Positions 25,365 to 34,384 are shown, counted from the stretch's first letter. The stretch is 64,000 nucleotides of DNA from an uncultured Lachnospiraceae bacterium (GCA_946554445.1 CAMNSD010000013.1:38167-102166); one strand, 5' to 3'. Notes: generated from the sequence alone by a model not told the origin. A program made the numbers and translations.

Positions 25365-25718
25365 ATGGAGAAGATTGTTGAACAAGGCTTATTATATGAT
25401 TTCTATGGAGAACTGCTGACTAAGCATCAGCAGGAGATTTACGAGAGTGTGGTGTACGATAATCTTTCTCTGGGCGAGATTGCCGAGACGGAAGGTGTCA
25501 GCAGGCAAGCGGTACATGATATCGTAAAGCGCTGTGATAGGATATTGCAGGGCTATGAGGAGAAACTGCGGCTGATCGCTCGGTTTATGAGTATCAAAGA
25601 AAAGATATCGCAGATAAATAGACTCTCCGCACAGTATGAAGACAGCGATTCCAAAGACTGGAATTTCTATGGAACGCAGATTAGGGAGTTGTCTGAAAAA
25701 ATCCTGCAGGAATTGTAA
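25365..25718 (+). CDS. ylxM: YlxM-like SRP-associated DNA-binding protein
   Basis: The 117-residue protein has a sigma-70 region-4-like helix-turn-helix (LTKHQQEIYESVVYDNLSLGEIAETEGVSRQAVHDIVKR). This is the YlxM/p13 family, almost always encoded directly before ffh, as here (23-nt gap). In other Gram-positives YlxM interacts with SRP components. The C-terminal half is helical and charged. The start ATG has a weak upstream purine run (ACAGAGG). Confidence 0.92.
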   Translation: MEKIVEQGLLYDFYGELLTKHQQEIYESVVYDNLSLGEIAETEGVSRQAVHDIVKRCDRILQGYEEKLRLIARFMSIKEKISQINRLSAQYEDSDSKDWNFYGTQIRELSEKILQEL

Positions 25719-25741
25719 GAAGTGTAGAAAGGCGTAGTCAT

Positions 25742-27109
25742 ATGGCGTTTGAAAGTTTGACCGATAAACTGCAGAACGTATTTAAGAGCCTGAGGGGCAA
25801 GGGCCGGCTTACGGAAGCGGACGTTAAGACCGCTTTGAAAGAAGTGAAGATGGCGCTTTTAGAGGCTGACGTAAATTTTAAGGTAGTCAAGCAGTTCGTG
25901 AAGTCCGTGGAGGAGCGTGCTGTAGGCACGGATGTGCTCAATGGTCTCAATCCGGGGCAGATGGTCATCAAGATCGTCAACGAGGAAATGGTGGCCCTGA
26001 TGGGCTCAGAAACTACGGAGATTGCCATGCAGCCCGGCAAGGCCATCACGGTGATCATGATGTGCGGTCTACAGGGTGCAGGTAAGACTACTACTACAGC
26101 CAAGATCGCAGGCAAACTGAAGTTAAAAGGTAAGAAATCTCTGTTAGTTGCCTGTGATGTCTACAGACCGGCAGCTATCAAGCAGTTACAGATAAACGGT
26201 GAGAAACAGCAGGTGGAGGTTTTTTCCATGGGAGAGAACCATAAACCGGTGAACATCGCGAAAGCGGCCATAGAACATGCGCAGAAGAACGGGCATAATG
26301 TGGTGATCTTAGATACTGCGGGACGTCTCCATATCGATGAGGAGATGATGGCGGAACTACAGGAGATTAAGGAGAACGTGGCAGTGCACCAGACACTTCT
26401 GGTGGTGGATGCCATGACTGGACAGGATGCCGTTAACGTGGCCAAGGATTTTGACGAGAAAGTGGGCATTGACGGGGTAATCCTCTCCAAGATGGACGGC
26501 GATTCCAGAGGCGGTGCGGCGCTCTCTATCAAGGCAGTGACGGGCAAACCCATTCTCTATATCGGTATGGGTGAAAAACTCTCTGATTTAGAGCAGTTTT
26601 ATCCGGATCGGATGGCGAATCGGATCCTGGGGATGGGCGATGTGCTGACGCTGATTGAGAAAGCACAGCAGAACCTTGATATAGATGAAGAGAAAGAAAG
26701 ACAGATGGCGGCCCGCATGAAAAAGGGCAAGTTTGACTTTGAGGACTATCTGGAGAGTATGAAGCAGATGCGCAATATGGGTGGCCTTTCCAGTATTTTA
26801 GGGATGATGCCTGGTATGGGAAAGCAGATGGCGGACATCGAGTCGGCGGTGGATGAGAAGCAGCTAGCCCGCATGGAGGCGATCGTTTTAAGTATGACTC
26901 CGGCAGAACGGCAGAATCCCAAGCTATTAAATCCCAGCAGGAAACACCGCATTGCGGTGGGCGCCGGCGTGGATATCGCGCTGGTCAACAGGTTCATCAA
27001 ACAGTTTGAACAATCCCAGAAGATGATGAAGCAGCTTCCCGGTATGATGGGCGGCAGGAAAGGCCGCAGTATGTTCGGCGGTATGGGCGGTATGAAATTC
27101 CCATTTTAG
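25742..27109 (+). CDS. ffh: Signal recognition particle protein Ffh
   Basis: The 455-residue GTPase pairs with 4.5S/SRP RNA and FtsY to target membrane proteins. N and G domains carry GLQGAGKTTTT near residue 106, DTAGRLHID near 190 and SKMDGDSRGG near 247. A methionine-rich M domain covers about 320-455 (MGGLSSILGMMPGMGKQM; the C-terminal GMMGGRKGRSMFGGMGGM). AGAAAGGCG lies before the ATG. It is followed after 43 nt by rpsP, a widespread order. Confidence 0.97.
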   Translation: MAFESLTDKLQNVFKSLRGKGRLTEADVKTALKEVKMALLEADVNFKVVKQFVKSVEERAVGTDVLNGLNPGQMVIKIVNEEMVALMGSETTEIAMQPGKAITVIMMCGLQGAGKTTTTAKIAGKLKLKGKKSLLVACDVYRPAAIKQLQINGEKQQVEVFSMGENHKPVNIAKAAIEHAQKNGHNVVILDTAGRLHIDEEMMAELQEIKENVAVHQTLLVVDAMTGQDAVNVAKDFDEKVGIDGVILSKMDGDSRGGAALSIKAVTGKPILYIGMGEKLSDLEQFYPDRMANRILGMGDVLTLIEKAQQNLDIDEEKERQMAARMKKGKFDFEDYLESMKQMRNMGGLSSILGMMPGMGKQMADIESAVDEKQLARMEAIVLSMTPAERQNPKLLNPSRKHRIAVGAGVDIALVNRFIKQFEQSQKMMKQLPGMMGGRKGRSMFGGMGGMKFPF

Positions 27110-27152
27110 GGTTTCAAAATAAATCATTAATTTACAATGGAGGCAAAGAAAA

Positions 27153-27398
27153 ATGGCAGTTAAAATCAGATTAAGAAGAATGGGACAGAAGAAACATCCT
27201 TTTTACAGAATCGTAGTTGCAGATTCCAGATCTCCCAGAGACGGCAGATTTATCGCAGAGATCGGCACCTATGATCCCAACACCGATCCCAGCACCTACA
27301 AGGTGAATGAGGAAGAGGCGAAGAAATGGTTGGCAAACGGCGCACAGCCTACAGAGATTGTGAGCAGGATTTTCAAGACAGTAGGGGTGACGAAATAG
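27153..27398 (+). CDS. rpsP: 30S ribosomal protein S16
   Basis: The 81-residue protein begins [29 protein letters not shown], the S16 signature, and is of normal length. ATGGAGGCAAAG gives a strong binding site before the ATG. It belongs to the ffh-rpsP-khpA-rimM-trmD-rplS run. Confidence 0.97.
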   Translation: MAVKIRLRRMGQKKHPFYRIVVADSRSPRDGRFIAEIGTYDPNTDPSTYKVNEEEAKKWLANGAQPTEIVSRIFKTVGVTK

Positions 27399-27419
27399 TT
27401 TGGCTTTTGGAGGTGGACT

Positions 27420-27647
27420 ATGAAAGAATTAGTGGAAGTGATCGCAAAAGCTCTCGTCGAGAACCCGGATGAAGTAGTCGTGACACAGAAGGAAGAGGGT
27501 AAGAACATTACCATAGAACTTCATGTCGCATCCTCTGATATGGGGAAAGTGATCGGCAAACAGGGCCGTATTGCCAAGGCAATCCGCTCTGTCGTTAAGG
27601 CGGCATCGTCGAAAGACAATAAGAGAGTGGATGTAGAAATCATCTGA
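27420..27647 (+). CDS. khpA: KH-domain RNA-binding protein KhpA
   Basis: The 75-residue protein is a single KH domain with the GKVIGKQGRIAKAIR loop near residue 45. KhpA forms a complex with KhpB and binds many RNAs in Gram-positives, with effects on cell division and elongation. TTGGAGGTGG gives a strong site 3 to 6 nt before the ATG. A weak stem-loop (AAGCCTCA / TGGGGCTT) follows at about 27655-27680 without a T-run. Confidence 0.93.
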   Translation: MKELVEVIAKALVENPDEVVVTQKEEGKNITIELHVASSDMGKVIGKQGRIAKAIRSVVKAASSKDNKRVDVEII

Positions 27648-27709
27648 CGGATAAGCCTCATGGAATCATCTGTGGGGCTTCATCTTATGTTGGGGTAGTG
27701 AGGAAATTT

Positions 27710-28216
27710 ATGAACGATGAATTACAGGTGGGTGTGATCACCCAGACACACGGGATTCGAGGAGAAGTCAAGGTTTTTCCCACCACAGATGACGCATCTC
27801 GGTTTAAGAAACTCAAAGAAGTGATCCTGGATACGGGGCGGGAACGTCTTACGCTTAAGATAGAGAATGTCAAGTTTTTTAAGCAGTTTGTGATCTTAAA
27901 ATTCCAGGGATATGATTCCATTAATGATATTGAGAAATACAAGAGATCAAGGCTTTTGGTGCCCAGGGAACAGGCTGTGAAACTGAAGAAAGATGAGTAT
28001 TTTGTGGCTGATATGATAGGGCTTCAGATTGTGACGGACGAAGAGGAAGTATTCGGGGAGTTGAAAGATGTCCTCGCAACTGGCGCCAACGATGTCTATG
28101 TGGTGGCGCGTACAGACGGCACGGAAGTTCTGCTTCCAGCTATCAAAGAATGTATCCTCGACGTGGATATGGAGCGGAGGATGATGCGGGTGCATATCAT
28201 GGACGGTCTTTTATGA
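27710..28216 (+). CDS. rimM: Ribosome maturation factor RimM
   Basis: The 168-residue protein has the RimM N-terminal barrel (LQVGVITQTHGIRGEVKVFP) and a C-terminal PRC barrel (YFVADMIGLQIVTDEEEVFGELKDVL, then LLPAIKECILDVD). It assists 30S head assembly. ATG 27710 is preferred over the in-frame GTG at 27698, since GTGAGGAAA lies 7 nt upstream. trmD follows after 70 nt. Confidence 0.95.
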   Translation: MNDELQVGVITQTHGIRGEVKVFPTTDDASRFKKLKEVILDTGRERLTLKIENVKFFKQFVILKFQGYDSINDIEKYKRSRLLVPREQAVKLKKDEYFVADMIGLQIVTDEEEVFGELKDVLATGANDVYVVARTDGTEVLLPAIKECILDVDMERRMMRVHIMDGLL

Positions 28217-28286
28217 TCAGGGGTTTCTGAGAAATGGATAAAAACAGAAGGAGAAGATTGAAAAATAAAGTTTTTTAATCACAGTA

Positions 28287-29027
28287 ATGAAGAAAAGTAT
28301 GGTAAATTTCCACATCATGACGCTGTTCCCGGAAATGGTCTTAGACGGGCTTCATACAAGTATTTTAGGCCGGGCAGCGCAGAATGGTCATATTGCAATA
28401 GAGGCAGTCAATATCAGGGATTACACGTTGGACAAACACGGTAAGGTGGACGATTATACTTACGGCGGCGGCGCAGGTATGCTGATGCAGGCGCAACCGG
28501 TATATGATGCGTACCGGGCTATAATTGACCGTATTGGTCAAGAAAAAAAGAAAAGGGTGATCTATGTATCGCCTCAGGGAAGGACTTTTCACCAGGAACT
28601 GGCAAAGGAACTGTCCTGCGAGGAAGATTTGATCTTCTTGTGCGGCCATTATGAGGGCATTGATGAGAGGGTTTTGGAAGAAATCGTGACGGATGAGATA
28701 TCCTTGGGCGATTATGTGCTCACAGGCGGAGAATTGGCGGCGATGGTGATGGTGGATGCAATCGCCAGGCTGGTGCCGGGGGTGCTCCACAATGAGGAGT
28801 CGGCCGAGACAGAATCTTTTGGCAACGGCCTTCTGGAATATCCGCAGTACTCCAGACCGGAGGTCTGGCATGAAAAACGCGTGCCGGAAGTGCTGCTTTC
28901 CGGGGATCATGCCAAAGTGGACGCCTGGAGGCTGGAGCAGTCGCTTCTGCGGACGAAGGAACGGCGGCCGGATCTGTATGAGCGGTATCAGGAACTGCAG
29001 CCGCCCGTGGAGAAGAAAAGAAGGTAG
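28287..29027 (+). CDS. trmD: tRNA (guanine-N1-)-methyltransferase TrmD
   Basis: The 246-residue knotted SPOUT methyltransferase modifies G37 of tRNAs using S-adenosylmethionine. Motifs: [11 protein letters not shown] near the start, [10 protein letters not shown] near residue 60, [22 protein letters not shown] near 115 and [12 protein letters not shown] near 135. The start is uncertain: neither ATG 28287 nor ATG 28299 has a good site. The only strong site (AGAAGGAGAAGA, 28245-28256) precedes a TTG-initiated 6-codon reading frame. Translational coupling or a leader peptide is possible. Confidence 0.94.
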   Translation: MKKSMVNFHIMTLFPEMVLDGLHTSILGRAAQNGHIAIEAVNIRDYTLDKHGKVDDYTYGGGAGMLMQAQPVYDAYRAIIDRIGQEKKKRVIYVSPQGRTFHQELAKELSCEEDLIFLCGHYEGIDERVLEEIVTDEISLGDYVLTGGELAAMVMVDAIARLVPGVLHNEESAETESFGNGLLEYPQYSRPEVWHEKRVPEVLLSGDHAKVDAWRLEQSLLRTKERRPDLYERYQELQPPVEKKRR

Positions 29028-29060
29028 AAAAGAGAAAAGAAAACCAAAAACCGCTTGCAT

Positions 29061-29089
29061 TTGACAGTACAATGTGGTAAGTTAATAAT
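29061..29089 (+). promoter_or_regulatory. rplS promoter
   Basis: TTGACA (29061-29066), 17 bp, AATAAT (29084-29089). Transcription would start near 29097, placing the leader hairpin at the 5' end of the message. An alternative pair TTGCAT/TAAGTT overlaps. Confidence 0.6.
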
Positions 29090-29102
29090 GTTGTGAAAAG
29101 AG

Positions 29103-29144
29103 ATGGTCCTCTGTTACAGAATGTATTAAGAACATCCAGGTCAT
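29103..29144 (+). ncRNA. Candidate L19 leader hairpin
   Basis: An interrupted stem can form: AUG/CAU, CCU/AGG and UGUU/AACA around a 15-nt loop. It ends about 5 nt before the AGGAGGAAG ribosome binding site of rplS. L19 leaders are known in Firmicutes; the match to that class is not tested here. Confidence 0.4.
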
Positions 29145-29159
29145 TTTAGGAGGAAGATT

Positions 29160-29507
29160 ATGAACGAAATCATCAGAGAAATCGAAGCAGCGCAGTTAAA
29201 AGAGAATGTCAGTGACTTTAACGTAGGCGACACTGTTAAAGTGTATGGTAAGATCAAAGAGGGTAACCGTGAAAGAATCCAGGTTTTTGAGGGAACCGTG
29301 TTAAAGATTCAGGGTGGTGGCAACAGAACCACATTTACAGTGAGAAAGATATCCAACGGTGTTGGCGTTGAGAAGACATGGCCCATGCATTCCCCCAATG
29401 TGGAGAAAGTTGAGGTTGTTAGAAGAGGTAAAGTAAGACGTGCGAAACTGAATTACCTGAGAGACCGTGTCGGTAAGAAGGCGAAAGTGAAAGAACTGGT
29501 TAAATAA
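29160..29507 (+). CDS. rplS: 50S ribosomal protein L19
   Basis: The 115-residue protein has the L19 features [22 protein letters not shown] and [17 protein letters not shown], then [23 protein letters not shown]. It lies at the 30S-50S interface. TAGGAGGAAG is a strong binding site. It has its own promoter and possible leader, and is followed by a terminator, so it can be controlled separately from trmD. Confidence 0.97.
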   Translation: MNEIIREIEAAQLKENVSDFNVGDTVKVYGKIKEGNRERIQVFEGTVLKIQGGGNRTTFTVRKISNGVGVEKTWPMHSPNVEKVEVVRRGKVRRAKLNYLRDRVGKKAKVKELVK

Positions 29508-29523
29508 GCGGAAGTGATGATGG

Positions 29524-29560
29524 AACAGATACCTTGAGCGATTCGGGGTATCTGTTTTTT
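29524..29560 (+). terminator. rplS terminator
   Basis: AACAGATACC pairs with GGTATCTGTT around a 13-nt loop and runs into TTTTTT. The lepB ribosome binding site begins right after it. Confidence 0.88.
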
Positions 29561-29574
29561 GAAAGGAAAGGATC

Positions 29575-30159
29575 ATGGCGAGAAGGAAGGGCTTGACTTT
29601 TTATCAGAAAAAGAAGCGGCTGAATCCCAGGATCATCAAGGATATCCTGGAGTTGTTTGTGGGCGGTCTGGTAGCCGTCTTTTTAGCCTTTGTCATCATC
29701 TTTTCCATGGGGATGCGTACCAGTGTGATCGGAGATTCCATGGAGCCTGTATTGTACAATGGACAGGAGATCCTGATGAACCGGATTATTTATAGACTTA
29801 CCACACCCAAAAGAGGGGATGTGATCGTCTTTTTGCCAAACGGTAATCAAAACTCCCATTTCTACGTGAAACGGGTGGTGGGACTGCCGGGAGAGACAGT
29901 CCAGATTCGGGATGGAAGAGTGTACATAGACGGGCTTCTGCTTAATGAGGACGATTCTTTTGACGAGATGGTCGATCCGGGGATTGCCCAGAATGAGATA
30001 CTTCTTGCCCAGGACGAGTTTTTTGTGCTGGGGGATAATCGTAACAGCAGCGAGGACAGCCGTTCTGGTAATATCGGGGCGGTCAAGAAGGATAATATTA
30101 TCGGTAAAGCATGGTTCCACATGGCGACGGAAGATGTTTCCATCGGGTTGATTGAATAG
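29575..30159 (+). CDS. lepB: Signal peptidase I (first copy)
   Basis: The 194-residue type I signal peptidase has a basic N-terminus, a transmembrane anchor at about 28-46, catalytic Ser55 in GDSMEP, Lys99 in FYVKRVVGLPGE, and the box GDNRNSSEDSR near residue 153. It removes signal peptides on the outer face of the membrane. AAAGGAAAGG precedes the ATG. The upstream rplS terminator implies either read-through or its own promoter. A second lepB lies 1 kb downstream beyond rbgA. Confidence 0.95.
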   Translation: MARRKGLTFYQKKKRLNPRIIKDILELFVGGLVAVFLAFVIIFSMGMRTSVIGDSMEPVLYNGQEILMNRIIYRLTTPKRGDVIVFLPNGNQNSHFYVKRVVGLPGETVQIRDGRVYIDGLLLNEDDSFDEMVDPGIAQNEILLAQDEFFVLGDNRNSSEDSRSGNIGAVKKDNIIGKAWFHMATEDVSIGLIE

Positions 30160-30192
30160 AGAATCGAAGACAGGGAAAGGAGCGTATAGCGC

Positions 30193-31044
30193 ATGAATTA
30201 CCAGTGGTATCCTGGACATATGACCAAGGCCAAGCGCATGATGCAGGAAAATATCAGCCTGATCGATCTGGTGATCGAATTGGTGGATGCGAGAGTGCCG
30301 CTTTCCAGCAGAAATCCGGATATTGACGAACTGGGAAAGAATAAATCCCGCCTGATTTTATTAAATAAATCAGATCTGGCGGATCCCAGGATTAATCAGC
30401 GCTGGATGACTTTTTTCCAGGAAAAAGGCTTTTATGTCCTGGAGGTAAACGCTAAGACCGGACAAGGGCTCAAGGCGATTCAGGGTATGGTGCGGGAGGC
30501 CTGTAAGGAGAAGATTGAGCGTGACAGAAAGCGTGGTATCAAGAACAGGCCGGTGCGAGCTATCGTGGTAGGAATCCCCAATGTGGGCAAGTCCACCTTC
30601 ATCAATTCTTTTGCTGGTAAGGCTTGCACCAAGACAGGCAATAAGCCGGGCGTGACCAAGGGCAAACAGTGGATTCGGCTGAATAAGGAACTGGAACTTC
30701 TGGATACGCCGGGTATTCTATGGCCGAAGTTTGAGAGTGAGGAAGTAGGACAGAGGCTGGCTATGATCGGTTCCATGAACGATGAGATACTGCAAATGAC
30801 GGAACTAGCTGATATACTGGTCAACTATTTGCTGACACATTACAAGAGCAGCCTTCTGGAACGTTATCAGATAGAGGAGGACGGGCGGACATTCACTGCG
30901 CAGGAAGTGATGGAGATGGTCTGCGAGAACCGTAAGTGTTATAAAAAGGGACAGGAACCGGATTACGAAAAAGCGGCCGCATTGGTGGTCGATGATTTTA
31001 GAAGCGGGAGAATAGGCAGGATTACCTTGGAAGAACCTGTCTGA
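30193..31044 (+). CDS. rbgA: Ribosome biogenesis GTPase RbgA (YlqF)
   Basis: The 283-residue GTPase is circularly permuted: NKSD (58-61) comes before GIPNVGKST (127-135) and DTPG (171-174). This order and the N-terminal YPGHMTKAKR identify YlqF/RbgA, which acts in late 50S assembly. GAAAGGAGCG lies upstream. It sits between two signal peptidase genes and ahead of rnhB; the rbgA-rnhB neighbourhood matches B. subtilis ylqF-rnhB. Confidence 0.96.
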   Translation: MNYQWYPGHMTKAKRMMQENISLIDLVIELVDARVPLSSRNPDIDELGKNKSRLILLNKSDLADPRINQRWMTFFQEKGFYVLEVNAKTGQGLKAIQGMVREACKEKIERDRKRGIKNRPVRAIVVGIPNVGKSTFINSFAGKACTKTGNKPGVTKGKQWIRLNKELELLDTPGILWPKFESEEVGQRLAMIGSMNDEILQMTELADILVNYLLTHYKSSLLERYQIEEDGRTFTAQEVMEMVCENRKCYKKGQEPDYEKAAALVVDDFRSGRIGRITLEEPV

Positions 31045-31096
31045 TGCGAATAAATGTCCGCGTGTTAGGAAAGACAGCGCAGGGGAGGATAGAGTC

Positions 31097-31636
31097 ATGA
31101 AAAAGGTATTGCGGGAGATATTGAGTACAAGTCTGTATTTGTTGGGCGTGTTATGCGCTGTCTATCTGGTGATTCATTTTGTTGGACAGAGGACACAGGT
31201 ACAGGGAAGTTCTATGGAACCGAAACTCAGTACAGAGGATAATCTGATTGTGGATAAGATCACATATCGTTTTCACGATCCGGAGCGGTTTGATATCATC
31301 GTTTTTCCTTTTCAGTACGAAAAAGATACCTTTTATATCAAGAGAATCATCGGGCTGCCCGGAGAGACGGTGCAGATTGACGAAGAAGGCAATATCATGA
31401 TTGATGGGGAAATTTTGGAAGAATCCTATGGCAAGGAAGTGATCATAAACCCAGGCAGGGCATATGAGCCCATAGAATTGGGAGAGGATGAATATTTTGT
31501 TATGGGAGATAACAGAAACAGCAGTATGGACAGCAGAGATCCCTCTGTGGGAAATATCAAAAGAAAGGATATTATCGGCAGGGCGTGGCTGAGAATATGG
31601 CCTTTTGATAAATTTGGATTGATCAAACATCGCTAA
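31097..31636 (+). CDS. lepB: Signal peptidase I (second copy)
   Basis: The 179-residue signal peptidase has a transmembrane anchor at about 11-30, Ser39 in QGSSMEP, Lys82 in FYIKRIIGLPGE and GDNRNSSMDSRD near residue 137. It diverges clearly from the copy at 29575 outside the boxes, so the two are not a recent duplication. GGGGAGGATAG precedes the start. Two or more type I peptidases are common in Firmicutes and may differ in substrates. Confidence 0.95.
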   Translation: MKKVLREILSTSLYLLGVLCAVYLVIHFVGQRTQVQGSSMEPKLSTEDNLIVDKITYRFHDPERFDIIVFPFQYEKDTFYIKRIIGLPGETVQIDEEGNIMIDGEILEESYGKEVIINPGRAYEPIELGEDEYFVMGDNRNSSMDSRDPSVGNIKRKDIIGRAWLRIWPFDKFGLIKHR

Positions 31637-31673
31637 TAAGAAGAAAATTCTCTCGGAGAATTTGGGGGATAGG

Positions 31674-32438
31674 ATGGCAGAGGATATTAAGACGATCAGA
31701 CAAAAACTGCAGGCAGCGAGGATAGAAGAGCTGCCTGTTTTGTTTCAGCAGTATGAGATGGACTTGCGGGTGGGGGTACAGAAGGAAATTGACAGAGCCA
31801 GGAAGCGGATTTTGGAGTATGAAAAAGAACTGGCGCGCACGGAAGAACGCAAGCAATATGAACGTAAGTACAGTGCATATGCCTATATTTGTGGGATAGA
31901 TGAAGTGGGCAGAGGCCCTTTGGCCGGTCCGGTGGTGGCAGGGGCGGTTATTTTGCCGAAAGATTGTGACATTTTATATATCAACGATTCTAAGAAACTG
32001 TCCGAAAAAAAAAGAGAGGAACTCTATGAGATTATCATGGAGAAAGCATTGGCGGTGGGACTTGGATACAGTACGCCCAAGCGGATTGACGAGATCAATA
32101 TTCTGCAGGCAACTTATGAGGCTATGCGGGAGGCCATTGGACAACTGTGTGTAACGCCGGATATTCTGTTGAATGATGCGGTGACGATCCCGAAGGTAGA
32201 TATCAGGCAGGTGCCCATTATCAAGGGGGATGCAAAGAGTATTTCCATCGGGGCAGCCAGTATCGTGGCCAAGGTCACCAGGGATCGGCTTATGGTTGAG
32301 TACGACAAGGTGTACCCTGAATACGGTTTTGCGGCGAATAAAGGGTATGGGGCGCAGGCGCATATCGAGGCGCTCAAAAAATACGGGCCTTGTCCGATTC
32401 ACCGCAGGACATTTATAACACATTTTTGTGAGGTGTGA
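31674..32438 (+). CDS. rnhB: Ribonuclease HII
   Basis: The 254-residue enzyme removes ribonucleotides and RNA from RNA-DNA hybrids. A helical N-terminal extension of about 70 residues, typical of Gram-positive RnhB, precedes ICGIDEVGRGPLAGPVVAGA. Further motifs are INDSKKLSEKKR and KGDAKSISIGAASIVAKVTRD, with the acidic residues intact. ATG 31674 is used because GGGGGA is 5 nt upstream; a TTG at 31662 is an alternative. The stop overlaps the leader of the next gene. Confidence 0.94.
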   Translation: MAEDIKTIRQKLQAARIEELPVLFQQYEMDLRVGVQKEIDRARKRILEYEKELARTEERKQYERKYSAYAYICGIDEVGRGPLAGPVVAGAVILPKDCDILYINDSKKLSEKKREELYEIIMEKALAVGLGYSTPKRIDEINILQATYEAMREAIGQLCVTPDILLNDAVTIPKVDIRQVPIIKGDAKSISIGAASIVAKVTRDRLMVEYDKVYPEYGFAANKGYGAQAHIEALKKYGPCPIHRRTFITHFCEV

Positions 32439-32440
32439 CT

Positions 32441-34246
32441 TTGAATCTGGGAAATATTTTTAAGAAAGACAGTCGGACAGTCAGGACAAGTGATACGGGC
32501 AGGGTATCGGAACCCATGAGTAAAGGGGAACGTCTCTACCGTCTGCAGAATGAGATTCGGGGGATGAAACCCGGACAGACACTGCAGGGTACGGTGGTGA
32601 ATAGGAACGGCAATTCCGTACAGATTGAGTTGGCCCAGGATTTCAGCATCAACGCCAAGATTGACCAGAGCGTAAGTTTGGCCATGGGGCAGATGATGAG
32701 TTTTGAGATTAAGGCCAATAACGGTTCCCTTCTGTCTTTGGCGCCGCTGTATACCAATACGGCCAATACGGCCACGATTTTGCGGGCCTTGGCGGCGGCA
32801 GGGTTACCCGAGACAGCGGGCAATATTGAAATGGTAGCGGCCATGATGGAAGAGGGAATGCCGATCGACAAGGATTCCATCTTAAACATGAGCAGGCAGA
32901 TTCTGGATTTTCCGGGACAGAATCCGGCATCTATTATACAGATGACGAAATTGGGGCTGCCGATCACAGAGGCAAATATCGAGCAGTTTGAACATTATAT
33001 GAATGCCAGTCATCAGATTCTCGGCAGTGTGGAGACCATTATGGATGAATTGCCGCAGGTGTTTCAGGAATTGATGACGGCAGGTAAGGAAGGCCAGGCT
33101 TTTACCTTCTATGAGGCAGTGTTAAATATCTTTACGGAAGGGGAGCCGGATGGAAGCGTCATCCTGCAGGGACAGCAGGGAGCAGGACAGCCAGTCGGAG
33201 AACAGGCGGCGGTACAGGAGGGCGTTTCGCAGACGACGGAGCAGGCGGTGTCACAGGATACGGAGTCGACAGGGACACAGCCGGCTGGGGAGCGACAGGA
33301 AGGTATACAGCAGGCAGGAACACAGCAGACACAGGATGCCGCACAGACATTACAGGATAAAGCGGATCAAACACTGCTGCAGATGACGGATAATGGCGGG
33401 GAGGAAGGCGGCAGACAGACCATTCTCAGCGACAGACAATGGAACAGCCTAGCCGATATGTTAAGAAGTCTCGGTGCAGAGGAAGAGACTGCGCAACAGA
33501 TACAGAAGGGGGAGATTCCGCCCAAGGAAGTGCTGGATTTGGTGCGTGAATTCTTGCCGAAAGCCATGCATGACCAGGATGCATCCAAAGTGATGGAACG
33601 GCTTGTTGGCGGCAAGGAGTTCCAGAATCTTCTAAAAGCAGAAATAGGTAAACAATGGCTGATTGAGCCTAGGGAAGTGGCGGATCCGAAACAGGTGGAG
33701 CAGCTTTATGAGAGAATAAAGGAGCAGACCATGCGGCTGCATCAGGCTCTGACGGCTGCGGAAAAGGGTGATTCGCCGCTTGCCAGAAGCGTGCAGAATT
33801 TACAGAACAATGTAGATTTTATGAATCAGATGAACCATATGTACACCTATGTCCAGCTGCCGCTTAAAATGCTCGGCAACAATGCCCACGGGGATCTGTA
33901 TGTTTATACCAATAAGAAAAACCTGGCGGCTAAGGATGGAAACGTGAGCGCCCTGCTGCATCTGGATATGGAACATCTGGGACCGTTGGATGTGTATGTG
34001 ACCATGCAGAAGCAGACTGTCAACACGAATTTTACGGTGCAGGATGAGAGTATTCTTGAACTGATCGAGAAACATATAGATCTGTTGCATGATCGTCTGG
34101 CCAAAAGGGGCTATGATTTTAAGGCAAAGATGCAGATTAAGGAAGCGCAGGAAGAACAGGATTCGGAGTCCATTATGAGGACGATACTGCATCAGCAGAA
34201 GAATATATCTGTCTTGAGCAGGACTTCTTTTGATATGCGAGCATAG
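32441..34246 (+). CDS. FliK-like protein (YlqG counterpart)
   Basis: The 601-residue protein has a folded N-terminal part (about 40-240). A Gln/Thr/Gly-rich low-complexity segment follows at about 245-315 (repeated GTQ, QQT, QDTES motifs). The C-terminal domain, about 455-600, resembles the flagellar hook-length control domain (VQLPLKMLGNNAHGDLYVY, then LHLDMEHLGPLDVYV). In B. subtilis, ylqG-ylqH occupy the same place after rnhB, and this gene plus the next match that pair. No flagellar operon is in the window, so the function is open. TTG 32441 is chosen since GAGGTG lies 6 nt upstream; a GTG at 32435 has no site. Confidence 0.75.
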   Translation: MNLGNIFKKDSRTVRTSDTGRVSEPMSKGERLYRLQNEIRGMKPGQTLQGTVVNRNGNSVQIELAQDFSINAKIDQSVSLAMGQMMSFEIKANNGSLLSLAPLYTNTANTATILRALAAAGLPETAGNIEMVAAMMEEGMPIDKDSILNMSRQILDFPGQNPASIIQMTKLGLPITEANIEQFEHYMNASHQILGSVETIMDELPQVFQELMTAGKEGQAFTFYEAVLNIFTEGEPDGSVILQGQQGAGQPVGEQAAVQEGVSQTTEQAVSQDTESTGTQPAGERQEGIQQAGTQQTQDAAQTLQDKADQTLLQMTDNGGEEGGRQTILSDRQWNSLADMLRSLGAEEETAQQIQKGEIPPKEVLDLVREFLPKAMHDQDASKVMERLVGGKEFQNLLKAEIGKQWLIEPREVADPKQVEQLYERIKEQTMRLHQALTAAEKGDSPLARSVQNLQNNVDFMNQMNHMYTYVQLPLKMLGNNAHGDLYVYTNKKNLAAKDGNVSALLHLDMEHLGPLDVYVTMQKQTVNTNFTVQDESILELIEKHIDLLHDRLAKRGYDFKAKMQIKEAQEEQDSESIMRTILHQQKNISVLSRTSFDMRA

Positions 34247-34311
34247 TACAAGAAGAACTTCTAGAGCTCAGCAGCAGAGGCTGCTTCGCTAAGAAGTTCT
34301 AAGTCTTGTAC
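34246..34311 (+). other. Long nested intergenic hairpin
   Basis: GTACAAGA / TCTTGTAC, AGAACTTCT / AGAAGTTCT and AGCAGC-agag-GCTGCT stack in order, with small bulges. It begins at the stop codon of the FliK-like gene. Its right half resembles 5578-5604. Confidence 0.65.
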
Positions 34312-34312
34312 A

Positions 34313-34340
34313 AGAGAATGCCAAAATGCGGGCATTCTCT
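34313..34340 (+). other. Second perfect intergenic hairpin
   Basis: AGAGAATGCC pairs with GGCATTCTCT around an 8-nt loop. There is no T-run, so it is unlikely to be an intrinsic terminator in this direction. Confidence 0.55.
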
Positions 34341-34384
34341 GCGGGTGTTTGGAAGAATATAAAGCGTTGAGGAGAGGAGCGGGG

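Noticed and set aside
29575..31636. Two lepB genes as a recent tandem duplication
   Set aside because: They are separated by rbgA and share only the catalytic boxes; multiple type I signal peptidases are common in Firmicutes.
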